A DNA stretch of 64,000 nt from Bacteroides muris (ex Afrizal et al. 2022) (GCF_004793475.1 NZ_SRYZ01000008.1:1-64000), one strand, 5' to 3'; positions 46,591-55,744 are shown, counted from the first letter of the stretch. Notes: generated by a model from the sequence alone, not told the origin. Made by a program: numbers and translations.

Positions 46591-46986
46591 CTGGGTGATG
46601 ACGCTTCTGCCCGCGATGCTCTCAATCAGGTGCGCAGACGTGCCAAGTTGGATGACGTTACGGCAAGTGGAAAGGCATTGCAAAGTGCCATTCGCCAGGA
46701 ACGCCGTTTGGAATTGGCTTTCGAGCAGAACAGGCTGTATGATATTCGTCGCTGGACTGATACAAATGGTAAAAAGATGATTAGCAATATTCTGGGACCG
46801 AACGGCTCCTTTGTAAAGTGGAACACTGAAGAGGCTACCCGTGATGCTCTTGAGTGGGAAAATCAAGGTGAAGCAAGTGACAAAGGCATCACTTTCAACG
46901 AGAACCGCGACATGGTGTTCCCCATTCCTTTGTACGAAATCACAATGTCCAACGGTTCCATTACCCAGAATCCGGGCTGGAATTAA
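46588..46986 (+). pseudogene. SusD C-terminal fragment
   Basis: About 130 residues of the C-terminal end of a SusD protein (RQERRLELAFEQNRLYDIRR, then MVFPIPLYEITMSNGSITQN). The first three quarters, including the lipoprotein leader, are absent and the 5' end runs straight into the HTCS fragment. It cannot be expressed as a secreted protein. Confidence 0.88.
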
Positions 46987-47045
46987 ACACATTCTGATGA
47001 AAACAGATTGTTGTAGGAACTGATTATTCAATAGGTCTTTATATT

Positions 47046-47089
47046 CTGTCGCGGATAGTTTGCAATGGATTATCCGCGGCAGTTTTTTT
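47046..47089 (+). terminator. Terminator after the SusD fragment
   Basis: A 12-bp stem with one T-G pair (CTGTCGCGGATA at 47046-47057 with TATCCGCGGCAG at 47071-47082), then seven Ts. Confidence 0.85.
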
Positions 47090-47105
47090 AATCCGAAACA
47101 ATGTT

Positions 47106-47780
47106 ATGAATTTGAGATGTATTTTTATTCTTCCGGCACTGCTTGCCGCAATGGCTTGCAGCGACGATTCTCCCGTTACACCGGATACTCCAGACACTTC
47201 TGATAGTCCGAACATTACGAACAGCGTAGAGAAACTGGTGAGCATCGATGCCGGACAGACTTTCCAGACAATAGCCGGCTTCGGTGCCTCGGACTGTTGG
47301 GCGCCTGCCTTTGTGGGCAAGTCATGGACTTCACACCGTGCGGGGATTACGGAACTGCTTTTTTCCTCAGAGATTGTGGGTGGCAAACCGAAAGGAATCG
47401 GCCTTTCCCAATGGCGGGTGAATCTTGGTGGCGGCAGTGCCGCGCAAGGTGAAGCCAGCGGCATCGAGGACAAAACCCGTTGTGCGGAATCCTATCTTAC
47501 CGATGACTTGACGTACGACTGGACCCGTTGCGAGGGACAACGTTACTTCATGGACCGTGCCAAGGAGCTGGGATGTAACAGTTTCATTCACATAAGCCAT
47601 ATTTCGCCCGTCAACGAGCCGCAGTACAACTGGGACAGCGGCCAGTAGGGCAGTGGCTGGACCAATGACGAAGTAGCTGCACTGGCACGCGGGCTGGATA
47701 GCTCGTTGGATGCCCGGAGGCTTTCCACAGACATTCTCTTGGGTGAATCCGGTGACTGGGAGTATCTTTATAAAGTGAAA
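47106..47780 (+). pseudogene. Glycoside hydrolase family 30-like enzyme, truncated with premature stop
   Basis: The start is a lipoprotein leader (LPALLAAMACSDDSPVTPDT) and the next part is a GH30-like N-terminus (FQTIAGFGASDCWAPAFVGK, SQWRVNLGGGSAAQGEASGI). An amber TAG at 47646 interrupts the frame (DSGQ, stop, GSGWTNDEVAALARGLDSS). The readable frame goes on to about 47775 and then breaks into a GH2 fragment. The rest of the (beta/alpha)8 barrel is missing. GH30 enzymes of this type cut beta-1,6-galactan or related links; that activity is lost here. Confidence 0.85.
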
Positions 47781-47781
47781 G

Positions 47782-48444
47782 GTGGGACTGCGTACGCTGG
47801 AATTTGATGCCGACAAAGGTTTTGCCCTCAACGGCAACTGGATGAAGGTAAAAGGCGTATGCCTGCATCATGATGCATGGGACATCTGGAACTATGACGA
47901 GGGACAGAACATACGCGTGGTGTGCTATACCAATGCTCCGCAGGCGCGCTTGCTGCTCAACGGCAAGGTGGTAGGCGGGATGAAACCCTATGATGAAAAG
48001 ACCGGTATTATCTATTGGGATATTCCTTTCCAGGCAGGTGAGCTTCGTGCTGAGGGCTGCGATGAGGAAGGAAATGCCTTGTCAGGCTATTCCATCCGGA
48101 CATCCGGACGTCCTTATGCCATTCGTGCCACTGCAGACCGCACGATTTTATCTGGCGACCGTGCCACTGCGCATATCACCGTAGAGGTGGTTGACGAAGA
48201 AGGTACTGTTGTGAAACTTGGCGACAATGAAATTACGTGTGCAGTTGAAGGACCTGCGCGTCTGCTTGGGCTCGAAGGCTCTGACAACAGTGACATGAGT
48301 GACTATACCGATAACCGTCACCGTGTATACCACGGGCGTTTGCTGGCCTATATACAGACTACCGGAGGGGAGGGAACGGTTAAAGTAAGGTTTACTTCCC
48401 CCCTTCTGAAAGGAACCGAAGTGAAGTTTGAAGTAGGGCAGTAG
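47782..48444 (+). pseudogene. Glycoside hydrolase family 2 enzyme with internal deletion
   Basis: The first 30 residues ([31 protein letters not shown]) are the start of a GH2 catalytic domain. Within a few codons, near 47870, the sequence jumps in frame to [20 protein letters not shown], a DUF4982-type C-terminal domain. The whole catalytic barrel, about 350-400 residues, is deleted. The 5' domains are also missing. The remaining C-terminal Ig-like part is open to its stop. It is inactive as an enzyme. Confidence 0.85.
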
Positions 48445-48534
48445 TGAATAGGCTGTCGGGATATTCTTCTTTAGTTAACAGTAGCTTAATCTCCCTCTTG
48501 AAGTATGGATTGCGCAAGTAATAAAAAGGGGAAC

Positions 48535-48660
48535 ATGAAAACAGAGATTGTAGGGCGCATTAGGGAACAAAAAGCCTTGATGGAATATATGGATTCCAAG
48601 GAGTCTGAATTTATAGCTATTTATGGATGTCGTCGAGTAGGGAAAACTTTTGAGTTTGAT
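48535..48660 (+). pseudogene. N-terminal fragment of an AAA ATPase
   Basis: About 40 residues (KTEIVGRIREQKALMEYMDS, FIAIYGCRRVGKTF) give the start of an archaeal-type/DUF234-like ATPase with its Walker A motif. Sequence likeness ends right after GKTF and the remaining open frame runs antisense to the HlyD-type gene. It is one more truncated piece at the edge of the RiPP cluster. Confidence 0.7.
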
Positions 48661-48716
48661 AACCTCTACCGTGCCCTTTTTAAATATTCCGAGAAATATT
48701 GTGGAGGCGTAGCGGT

Positions 48717-49190
48717 CTATTCCCATATCCTTTTGAGCAGAGTCTTTTCGGACAAGATGACGGAAACTTTCCCTTTCATGCCTTGCTGCATAAAAGGAGC
48801 TTCTTGCAATGACAATGTAAAACAGAAATAGTTGTTCCCCCCGTCGCGGCTGATTATCCGGGGAGAGACGTTGGTGACGGTTCCTTGCAGGTAGCCGTAT
48901 TCCTTGCTTGTATATCCTTCCAGTTCTATTTCGGCTTTCATGCCCGGATTGATTTGCGTGATGCAGGCATATGGCAGTTCTGCGGTGGCGATGGCCTGCC
49001 CATTCCGGATGCCTGTCAGTGTGATGTCCGTATCTGCCGTTTCGGGGTAGGGCACGAATGCCGCTACGGCCAGCAGCAGTGCCACGATGAGGCCGATAAT
49101 GCCGATTCCGCTGCGCACTAGCATCGGGGGGACTTGCCCGATGATTCTCCGTACCTGCTCGCTTCTGAGCTCTATGTCTTTGTTCTCCAT
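48717..49190 (-). CDS. Short HlyD-type adaptor of the RiPP exporter
   Basis: The 157-residue protein has a basic cytoplasmic start (KDIELRSEQVRRIIGQVPPM), one TM helix (SGIGIIGLIVALLLAVAAFV) and a C-terminal beta-barrel-like part (ITQINPGMKAEIELEGYTSK, GMKGKVSVILSEKTLLKRIW). The lipoyl and coiled-coil hairpin domains usual in HlyD adaptors are missing. The frame is intact and the termini look natural, so it is either a minimal adaptor or an in-frame deletion. It follows the ABC exporter gene by 35 bp and is the last gene of the cluster. Confidence 0.72.
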   Translation of the reverse strand: MENKDIELRSEQVRRIIGQVPPMLVRSGIGIIGLIVALLLAVAAFVPYPETADTDITLTGIRNGQAIATAELPYACITQINPGMKAEIELEGYTSKEYGYLQGTVTNVSPRIISRDGGNNYFCFTLSLQEAPFMQQGMKGKVSVILSEKTLLKRIWE

Positions 49191-49225
49191 ACTGTTATTC
49201 TGTAATTCATGCTGTCTCCCATGCG

Positions 49226-51427
49226 CTAACTGCCCAATTCCAATTGGTTTTTTACGAGGTTATAATAAGCTCCCCGGTTGGCTATCAGTTCCTGGTGCTT
49301 TCCGGTTTCTATGATTTTTCCTTGGTCTATCACCACTATCCGGTCTGCATTTTTGACGGTACTCAGGCGGTGCGCCACTACGACTACCGTTTTCCCTTTG
49401 TAGAATTCCATCAGGTTTTCTACAATCGCCCGTTCATTGTTGGCATCCAGTGCATTGGTGGCTTCGTCCAGAAAGATGTACTGCGGATTCTTGTAGACGG
49501 CGCGGGCTATCAGTATCCGTTGCTTCTGCCCTTGGCTCAGTCCTACGCCGTCCTGCCCTATCAAGGTGTTGTATTTCAGGGGGAGGCGCATGATGTAGTC
49601 GTCTATATTGGCAATCCGGGCAGCCTCTGCCAGCCGTTCCTTGTCTATATCCCCATCGTCCACCGCAATGTTCCGGGCTATGGATTCGGAGAAGATTACC
49701 CCGTCCTGCATCACTACGCCGCATTGCCTGCGCCACCACTTCAGGTTGAAGCGGTTGATGTCTGTGCCGCCGATAGAGATTTCTCCGCCCAATGCCTTGT
49801 AGTAGCCCAGCAGCAACTTGATGATTGTCGTCTTTCCGCTTCCGCTGGTGCCCACGATGGCAGTCACTTTCCCTTCGGGAATCTCAAAATCCACACTGTC
49901 CAGAGTCTTGTTCAAGGCGTGCGGGTCGTACTTGAAGTCCACCATTTTCAGCCGTAGGCTTTTGTCTTGGCTTTGAAATGCAGCAATCGCCTCCGGATTA
50001 CTTTCCTCGTTTTCCATCTCGTGTATTTCGTTGATACGTTCCAAGCTTATCTTCACGTCCTGCAGGGAGTAGATGAAATTCATCAGCTGCTCGATGGGCG
50101 AGCTTAGTTGTCCGATGATGTACTGCACCGCCAGCATCATACCCAGAGTCATCTGCCCGTTTATCACGGCGGTTGCCGCCACTACGGTAATCACGATATT
50201 CTTTATCTCGTTGATGAAGATGCTTCCTGCTTCTTGTGTCTGTTGCAGTCTTAGGCTCTTCATATTTGCATCGAACAGTTCGGCCTGCACGTCTTCCCAT
50301 TCCCAGCGCCGGCGCTGTTCGCAGTCCTGCAGCTTTATCTCTTGCATGGCGGTGATGAACTGGTAAGTCTTGTTGTTGTTCTTCGCCTGCTTCTCAAAGT
50401 AGAGGTAGTCTATCTGCTTCCGCCGTTTCAGGAAGAGGGCTATCCAGACGGAGTAGGCGATGCTGCCTGCCAGAAAAATACAGAATATCGGCAGGTTGTA
50501 GCATAACAGCACGGCTCCGAACACGATGAAGCTGAACAGCGAGAACATCACGCTGAGTGTCTGCGTGGTAAGGAACTTTTCCACCCGGTTGTGGTCGTTC
50601 ATCCGTTGCAGCAGGTCGCCCATCAGCTTGGTGTCGAAGAAAGACATGGGCAGTTTCAGCAGTTTGATGAAGAAGTTCGACACCAGCGAGATATTTATCC
50701 GCATACTGATGTGCAGCAATATCCACCGACGTATGAAGTCCACGCTTGTCCGACTGACGGTCAGCATCAACTGTCCGATAAGTATCAGATAGATGAAATT
50801 CAGGTTCCGGTGCTTGATTCCTACGTCCACAATGGCTTGCGTCAGGAAGGGGAAGATGAGTTGCAGGACACTGCCAATCAGTAGCCCCAAGATGATTTGC
50901 CCGAAGTAACGGCGGTACTGGCGGAAATAGCCGAAGAGGAAGGAGAAGGAGCGCTTTTCCGATTTGTGCTCCTCCTGCTTCTCGTAGAAGGCTGGGGTGG
51001 GTTGGAGGAAGAGGGCGATGCCAGCTTCTTCGTTCTTAACAAATGTATTAAACCAATTTTCTTTAAATTCTTCTTCCGTGTATTTTAGCAATCCTTTTGC
51101 CGGGTCGGCTATATAGTAAATATTCTTCTTCTTTCGTTTTTTTATATCATATAATATGATAAAATGTTTCTGATTCCAATATAGGATACAAGGCAATGAA
51201 GCTTCTTTTAATTGGGGAATTGTTACCTTTCCCACTATTGTATGAAATCCCAATTTTAAAGCGGCTTCATTGATGCTGCGTAATGATGTTCCTTCCGTAG
51301 TTGCAAAACAGTATCGGGATATTGTTTCCAATGAATAGTTTGTTCCAAAGAAATCGCATATCATTTGTAAGCAGGCTAAACCGCACTGCATAGAGTCGTA
51401 CTGTTTATGGAGTGGGAATCTCATCAT
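49226..51427 (-). CDS. C39-peptidase-containing ABC exporter (PCAT)
   Basis: The 733-residue protein has an N-terminal C39 peptidase (YDSMQCGLACLQMICDFFG with catalytic Cys15 and His in KHFIILYDIKK), six TMs and a nucleotide-binding domain (GTSGSGKTTIIKLLLG, LSQGQKQRILIARA, YIFLDEATNALDA). PCATs cut precursor peptides after a double Gly and export the mature core. The precursor at 55153-55329 has such a GG site. Its start overlaps the beta-barrel gene by 4 bp. Confidence 0.95.
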   Translation of the reverse strand: MMRFPLHKQYDSMQCGLACLQMICDFFGTNYSLETISRYCFATTEGTSLRSINEAALKLGFHTIVGKVTIPQLKEASLPCILYWNQKHFIILYDIKKRKKKNIYYIADPAKGLLKYTEEEFKENWFNTFVKNEEAGIALFLQPTPAFYEKQEEHKSEKRSFSFLFGYFRQYRRYFGQIILGLLIGSVLQLIFPFLTQAIVDVGIKHRNLNFIYLILIGQLMLTVSRTSVDFIRRWILLHISMRINISLVSNFFIKLLKLPMSFFDTKLMGDLLQRMNDHNRVEKFLTTQTLSVMFSLFSFIVFGAVLLCYNLPIFCIFLAGSIAYSVWIALFLKRRKQIDYLYFEKQAKNNNKTYQFITAMQEIKLQDCEQRRRWEWEDVQAELFDANMKSLRLQQTQEAGSIFINEIKNIVITVVAATAVINGQMTLGMMLAVQYIIGQLSSPIEQLMNFIYSLQDVKISLERINEIHEMENEESNPEAIAAFQSQDKSLRLKMVDFKYDPHALNKTLDSVDFEIPEGKVTAIVGTSGSGKTTIIKLLLGYYKALGGEISIGGTDINRFNLKWWRRQCGVVMQDGVIFSESIARNIAVDDGDIDKERLAEAARIANIDDYIMRLPLKYNTLIGQDGVGLSQGQKQRILIARAVYKNPQYIFLDEATNALDANNERAIVENLMEFYKGKTVVVVAHRLSTVKNADRIVVIDQGKIIETGKHQELIANRGAYYNLVKNQLELGS

Positions 51428-53727
51428 TCTTTCAATAACTGTATGTTCGGTTTTTCTTGTTGCAGATATTGGCTTTTTCTTTTGGGGGCTTTATATTTCC
51501 ATACATATTGAACGGTGAAGTAAAGCATTTTGTCCCGTTTGGGGTAATCGTAGTTTATGTAACTGTGATAATCCAACCGGGTATCGTCAATAGAGTAGGC
51601 ATATTCATAAGGTTCTATCATGTAGCGCATGCCGATTCCTACGTTCCAATTGGTATTTATATTCCAGTTAAGTGCCATTCTGCAATCGGTAGAATTCTTC
51701 CTTTTGGAATATTCCTCATGAGAATAGGGCTGGAAGCTGATGGAACCGTTCAGCGAGATATTTTTATAATAGAAACGCCAATTGGGATAAATGCTTATCC
51801 AGCTTTTCGTGGTATTCTCAAAAAAGCATCTACGGTATCTTCCCATCAATCCGATATGCCCTACATTCTTTATGTTGTATCTGGCACTGAGCGTGGCAAT
51901 AAGCTGGGACTCCCTTTTCTTGTTTTCGTAAGTGTAGGCATAAACCTCTCCTTCCTTCCGGCCTATTCTTTCGTATATATCCATATATCGGGCATAGCAG
52001 ATGTCGGGTTCTATATACCAGGCTCCTAGGGTGAACCGGTAGGCTGCTCCGCTCTCGATGGTATAACTTGGCTCAAGGTAGGGGTTTCCTTTGATGACTT
52101 GAAGGCTGTCTGTGGAGGTGTTGTACGGGTTCAGCAGGGAAATGGAAGGATTGGATGTATATCCCCGGACGTAGCCTTTAAGCAGATGATGCTTCCGGAA
52201 TGAGTAGCTTGCATTTCCCGAAACTCTTATCTTGTAGTATTGATTCTTGATGTCTTCTATTTTATTGTAATGACAATCCAGTCCCAACGATAGCATATAC
52301 GAAAAAGGTGTTTTTGCACTACTGTATGTGGCATACAAGTATTCGTTCCAGCTTCGGTAGTCGAAAGTATTGCTGCCTGCGGTCGAAGTGTTGTCCAATT
52401 TCCCGTTTATATAGTAAGTGTCACTTCCTATTGTCAGTTCGTTTTTGTTGTCCCATTTCTTTTGGTATTCGGCTATGTAACTGCCGGTCTGATAAACCAT
52501 TTTATAGCGGTTCTCATTGGAATAGTTGTAATTGTCGGAAAATTCATGGTTACAGTTGCTGTCTTTATTGAGGCTGTAACTGTAACTGAGGGTACTTTCA
52601 AGCAGGCTTTTCTCGCTCAGCCGATATTGGTGCAATACTTTCCCGGCATAGGTAATGGGACGGTTGTGGGTTAATCTCCGGGCATCATATTCATAGGAAG
52701 TCTCTTTTTGTGAGATACTCCCTTCTCCCCACTTTCTTGTTTTTGTGTTGTTATAATCGGCATATAAACTGTAAGAGAGGTAGTTGTTAAGGTTGGGTAC
52801 AAAGTCTCCCCCTATGTAAAAGGCGGCATTGTGCGAATTGTGCCGGGTATTTAAGCTGTAGTCTTTGTCTGTTCCGGAGTAATGCTGTTCTCCGTATTCA
52901 TTCCCTTTTTCACGGTTGGCTCCCGACCAAAACAAGATGGTATAGAAAGAGAATTTGTCGTTTCCGGTTTCAAAACTTCCACTGTGAGAGTTTGTCACCA
53001 TTCCCGGATGGACGTCATTGTACAGATTCAGTAACCGGTAAGTCTGGCTTCTTTTTTTGAGCTTGATATTGAGCACCGTTGCATGCCCGTCTTTTAGGTA
53101 TTTGACCGGTGGATTTTCCATTATTTCTATGCTTTCCACTTCTGCCGGGTCGATGGATTCTATGGAAGTGTCTCGTTGCATATTATTGACCAATATGACT
53201 ACGTTCTGTTCATCGGCCGTCTTTATTTTCCGCATGGACAAATCCACCTTTAAATTGGGTATTTCTTGCAAGGCTTCGTAAATGCTTTTCTCTTTCCTGG
53301 CATTTCCAGACAGATGAAAAAGAGTGCTTTGGGCATTGGACTTTATGACGTTGCTACGGTCTGCGGTTATTACGACGTTATCCAAATTCACATTCTTCAC
53401 CGGGTAGAGTGTATGTCCTAATTCCTTGTTGCCATTCAAGTAGATGGTGCCGTTCACGCTTTGATAGTTGTCGTGGTAGATGTGATACGTGTACTCTTTT
53501 TCCGGTAGCTTTCCGAATATGTATTGCCCGTTCTTGTTTGTGAATGTCTTATGAGAAGAGGAGTCGGACATCGCTTGAATCCATACGGTTGCGTGTTCAA
53601 CTCCTTTTCCAAGGGTATCTGTTACGATGCCTGAAAGTTGCCGGAGGTTTTGCCCCTTGGCTGCGTGAGACCCCAGATATGATATAGCGAGGATAATCAA
53701 GAGTATTTTATAGTTCATGATTTGCAA
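51424..53727 (-). CDS. Outer-membrane beta-barrel (TonB-receptor-like) protein of the RiPP cluster
   Basis: 767 residues with a signal peptide (ILLIILAISYLGSHAAKGQN), a carboxypeptidase-regulatory-like domain (LSGIVTDTLGKGVEHATVWI), a plug-like region (NLDNVVITADRSNVIKSNAQ) and a long barrel. It belongs to the outer-membrane beta-barrel family rather than to SusC. Placed between maturase and exporter, it may carry the peptide across the outer membrane or take up or sense it; I cannot tell which. It starts 3 bp after the maturase stop. Confidence 0.85.
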   Translation of the reverse strand: MQIMNYKILLIILAISYLGSHAAKGQNLRQLSGIVTDTLGKGVEHATVWIQAMSDSSSHKTFTNKNGQYIFGKLPEKEYTYHIYHDNYQSVNGTIYLNGNKELGHTLYPVKNVNLDNVVITADRSNVIKSNAQSTLFHLSGNARKEKSIYEALQEIPNLKVDLSMRKIKTADEQNVVILVNNMQRDTSIESIDPAEVESIEIMENPPVKYLKDGHATVLNIKLKKRSQTYRLLNLYNDVHPGMVTNSHSGSFETGNDKFSFYTILFWSGANREKGNEYGEQHYSGTDKDYSLNTRHNSHNAAFYIGGDFVPNLNNYLSYSLYADYNNTKTRKWGEGSISQKETSYEYDARRLTHNRPITYAGKVLHQYRLSEKSLLESTLSYSYSLNKDSNCNHEFSDNYNYSNENRYKMVYQTGSYIAEYQKKWDNKNELTIGSDTYYINGKLDNTSTAGSNTFDYRSWNEYLYATYSSAKTPFSYMLSLGLDCHYNKIEDIKNQYYKIRVSGNASYSFRKHHLLKGYVRGYTSNPSISLLNPYNTSTDSLQVIKGNPYLEPSYTIESGAAYRFTLGAWYIEPDICYARYMDIYERIGRKEGEVYAYTYENKKRESQLIATLSARYNIKNVGHIGLMGRYRRCFFENTTKSWISIYPNWRFYYKNISLNGSISFQPYSHEEYSKRKNSTDCRMALNWNINTNWNVGIGMRYMIEPYEYAYSIDDTRLDYHSYINYDYPKRDKMLYFTVQYVWKYKAPKRKSQYLQQEKPNIQLLKE

Positions 53728-53730
53728 ACG

Positions 53731-55050
53731 TTAAGTAAAAAAGACAGGTTGCTTATTGCCGAATATCTTACGGGATATATATTCATTGTTGAAACGGTAC
53801 GTAATGTAATCATCCATGGTAATTTCCATTGTTTTTAGCGGACACATCTGTTCTGCCTTATTGGGGTGTTCCAATATCTTTTGTTTGCAGAGTCCCCAGC
53901 ATTGCGGTAACAATTTGCATCGGATACATGCTGAATCATTGTATGTTTTGATGGCGGTTCTTTTCTCCAGTTTGTTTTGTTCCCACTCAATGCTTCCGTC
54001 TGAAGTAAGTTGGCCTTCTTGGTGAGTGCTTGTGAAATCTCTTCCAGTACAATTATAGACATCACCATTATAAGATATAACCACATTGTTTTTTAAGTCC
54101 ATGAGGCACGAGTAATTCCGTCTACCGAAATTGAGGTATGACAAACGGAAATTCAACCGTAACATTTCATTAATGAATTCTTTGAGATCGGTTCCCGTAC
54201 TGGAATCATCTGACGCAGTGGTTTGCCATACACGCTCCAAATGAATCCTTATCTTCTTTCTGTCTATGTCTTGTATGTCATTGACAACGGAGTGCAGGTG
54301 TTTGAAGGTCTGATTGTCGAAATTTATTCTTAAATTGATGCGCGAATCATAAGCATTAGTTAGGTCATGGATGGCTTTCATCACGACATCATAAGTACCT
54401 TCTTTAAATTCCGGTGATTTTTTGATGGAATTGTGCTTTTCTCTGTACCCGTCAATGGTTATCTGGAAAGTGGCGTCAAGTTCTGCTAACATAGGAATAA
54501 TATCTTCTGTTATACGGGTCGCATTTGTAACGATGGAAACTCTAATGTCCTTGTTTATCGTCTTTGCATAATCTTTTACTTTAAACAGCAAAGGTGCAAC
54601 TTCTTCTTTAAAATACAACATGGGTTCACCACCAAACAGAGAAAAATGTATGATGGATATGTCTTCTCTGTTTAGTATGTTTTGTGCATATCTGAACACT
54701 TTATTCTGTTGCTGACAAGATAAGTGGCTGCCTACAATATGCTTTTCAAAGCAATACCAGCATCTGACATTACAATCTAATGAAGGAAGTAAAGTTAGAT
54801 TGAAGGTTCCGGAAGTATCGCTCTTGTGGTATTCTTGTATAAGGTTACTGTATTCGTCTACATTGTTTTCCACTATAAAGCCGTTTTCTTGTAAAACCTT
54901 CAAAGTGGTTTCGTTAACTTTATCATAGTCGTTGTTTTGTATGAGGTCATAGGTACAGCGGTTTATTACGATGTAATTGTCATGGTATGTGTTGAAGCAT
55001 AGCATACCTGCATTGCATGACGTATACAAATTATAATAGCTGCTTTTCAT
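53731..55050 (-). CDS. Radical SAM/SPASM peptide maturase
   Basis: 439 residues. The first 80 form a small N-terminal domain possibly used in leader binding (MLCFNTYHDNYIVINRCTYD). The radical-SAM site follows as CNVRCWYC (C93, C97, C100), the CxxxCxxC pattern that binds the catalytic 4Fe-4S cluster, and then FGGEPMLYF. The C-terminal SPASM region is Cys-rich (YNCTGRDF, ACIRCKLLPQCWGLCKQKIL, MCPLK) and would bind auxiliary clusters. Such enzymes install crosslinks, often thioethers from Cys, in RiPPs. It matches the Bacteroidales GG-peptide maturase type. The exact chemistry is not predictable. Confidence 0.93.
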   Translation of the reverse strand: MKSSYYNLYTSCNAGMLCFNTYHDNYIVINRCTYDLIQNNDYDKVNETTLKVLQENGFIVENNVDEYSNLIQEYHKSDTSGTFNLTLLPSLDCNVRCWYCFEKHIVGSHLSCQQQNKVFRYAQNILNREDISIIHFSLFGGEPMLYFKEEVAPLLFKVKDYAKTINKDIRVSIVTNATRITEDIIPMLAELDATFQITIDGYREKHNSIKKSPEFKEGTYDVVMKAIHDLTNAYDSRINLRINFDNQTFKHLHSVVNDIQDIDRKKIRIHLERVWQTTASDDSSTGTDLKEFINEMLRLNFRLSYLNFGRRNYSCLMDLKNNVVISYNGDVYNCTGRDFTSTHQEGQLTSDGSIEWEQNKLEKRTAIKTYNDSACIRCKLLPQCWGLCKQKILEHPNKAEQMCPLKTMEITMDDYITYRFNNEYISRKIFGNKQPVFFT

Positions 55051-55084
55051 GGTTATATGGCAAATTTAAAGTTCGTTGGTAAAA

Positions 55085-55130
55085 GACAGAATATAGATAT
55101 TAGTTCGCACCATTTTTACTATATTCTGTC
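55085..55130 (-). terminator. Hairpin and T-run between precursor and maturase (attenuator)
   Basis: On the minus strand GACAGAATATAG (55130-55119) pairs perfectly with CTATATTCTGTC (55096-55085), a 12-bp stem, followed by TTTT. It lies 35 bp before the maturase ATG and would let only part of the transcription continue. Confidence 0.65.
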
Positions 55131-55152
55131 GTTCTAAGAGGCTTAAGAACAT

Positions 55153-55329
55153 TTAGTGTTCTCCTTTATTCGGTCTTATTGGGGTAGTTGCACTACAACA
55201 ATCGCCACAATTGCAATCGCAACCATTGTTCATGTAAACATCCTCATTGGCTCCTCCTTTCAGTAGAGCCATTTCTTCCTCTTTGAGTTGTATCATTTCA
55301 AGAGGTAAAGTTGATTTTAATTCATTCAT
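55153..55329 (-). CDS. RiPP precursor peptide with double-Gly leader and Cys-rich core
   Basis: A 58-residue gene below most length cut-offs. The leader is MNELKSTLPLEMIQLKEEEM then ALLKGG, the pattern of Bacteroidales GG-type precursors that end before a C39 cleavage site. The core after G26 begins ANEDVYMNN, then GCDCNCGDCC (five Cys: 37, 39, 41, 44, 45) and a Pro-containing tail TTPIRPNKGEH. Clustered Cys next to a SPASM radical-SAM gene suggests thioether crosslinks. The start is the only ATG ahead of the leader. It lies 46 bp after the DUF3244 gene and 102 bp before the maturase. Confidence 0.88.
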   Translation of the reverse strand: MNELKSTLPLEMIQLKEEEMALLKGGANEDVYMNNGCDCNCGDCCSATTPIRPNKGEH

Positions 55330-55375
55330 AATCGTTACATTTTGAGTTGATAATTATTGGGATAGCTATCTTTTT

Positions 55376-55744
55376 TTAGTCAAAAATGAAACTTCCGTAA
55401 AAAGAATCTTCTCCTATTTTCAATTCAAGGGTATATTCTCCTTCGTACAAACTATATACTTCGAACGTATGGCATCGTGAAGATGTCATGTCATTGTAGG
55501 AATAAACAATATTACCCATGCTATCTTTTATAGACGTTTGAAGTCCTGATATTGTTACATCCGAATAGATACGGATTGTATTTCCGTCAATAGTAGCGGT
55601 AGGTATTAAAGTAATGGAGCGTTTGTCTTTATCCCAATTTCCTTTGGAGTCGGAAGTTCTATATAATGGGATATCCTCTTCTATAGCCTTAATACTCATA
55701 CAGCAGAATATGCCTAAAACCAACAGTAGATACTTTGCTTTCAT
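55376..55744 (-). CDS. DUF3244 domain secreted protein
   Basis: About 122 residues starting at MKAKYLLLVLGIFCCMSIKA, a signal peptide, then a single beta-sandwich domain of DUF3244 type (RSITLIPTATIDGNTIRIYS, EYTLELKIGEDSFYGSFIF). ATG 55744 is used; the longer frame to 55840 begins in sequence that does not look coding. DUF3244 genes are frequent beside radical-SAM peptide genes in Bacteroides, with no known role. It is co-directional with the precursor, and a weak -7-like CAACTTTG lies at 55771-55778. Confidence 0.8.
   Translation of the reverse strand: MKAKYLLLVLGIFCCMSIKAIEEDIPLYRTSDSKGNWDKDKRSITLIPTATIDGNTIRIYSDVTISGLQTSIKDSMGNIVYSYNDMTSSRCHTFEVYSLYEGEYTLELKIGEDSFYGSFIFD

Noticed and set aside
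49226..51427. Bacteriocin exporter of class II type without maturation
   Set aside because: A SPASM radical-SAM gene and Cys-rich precursor are in the same operon, so a modified peptide fits better.
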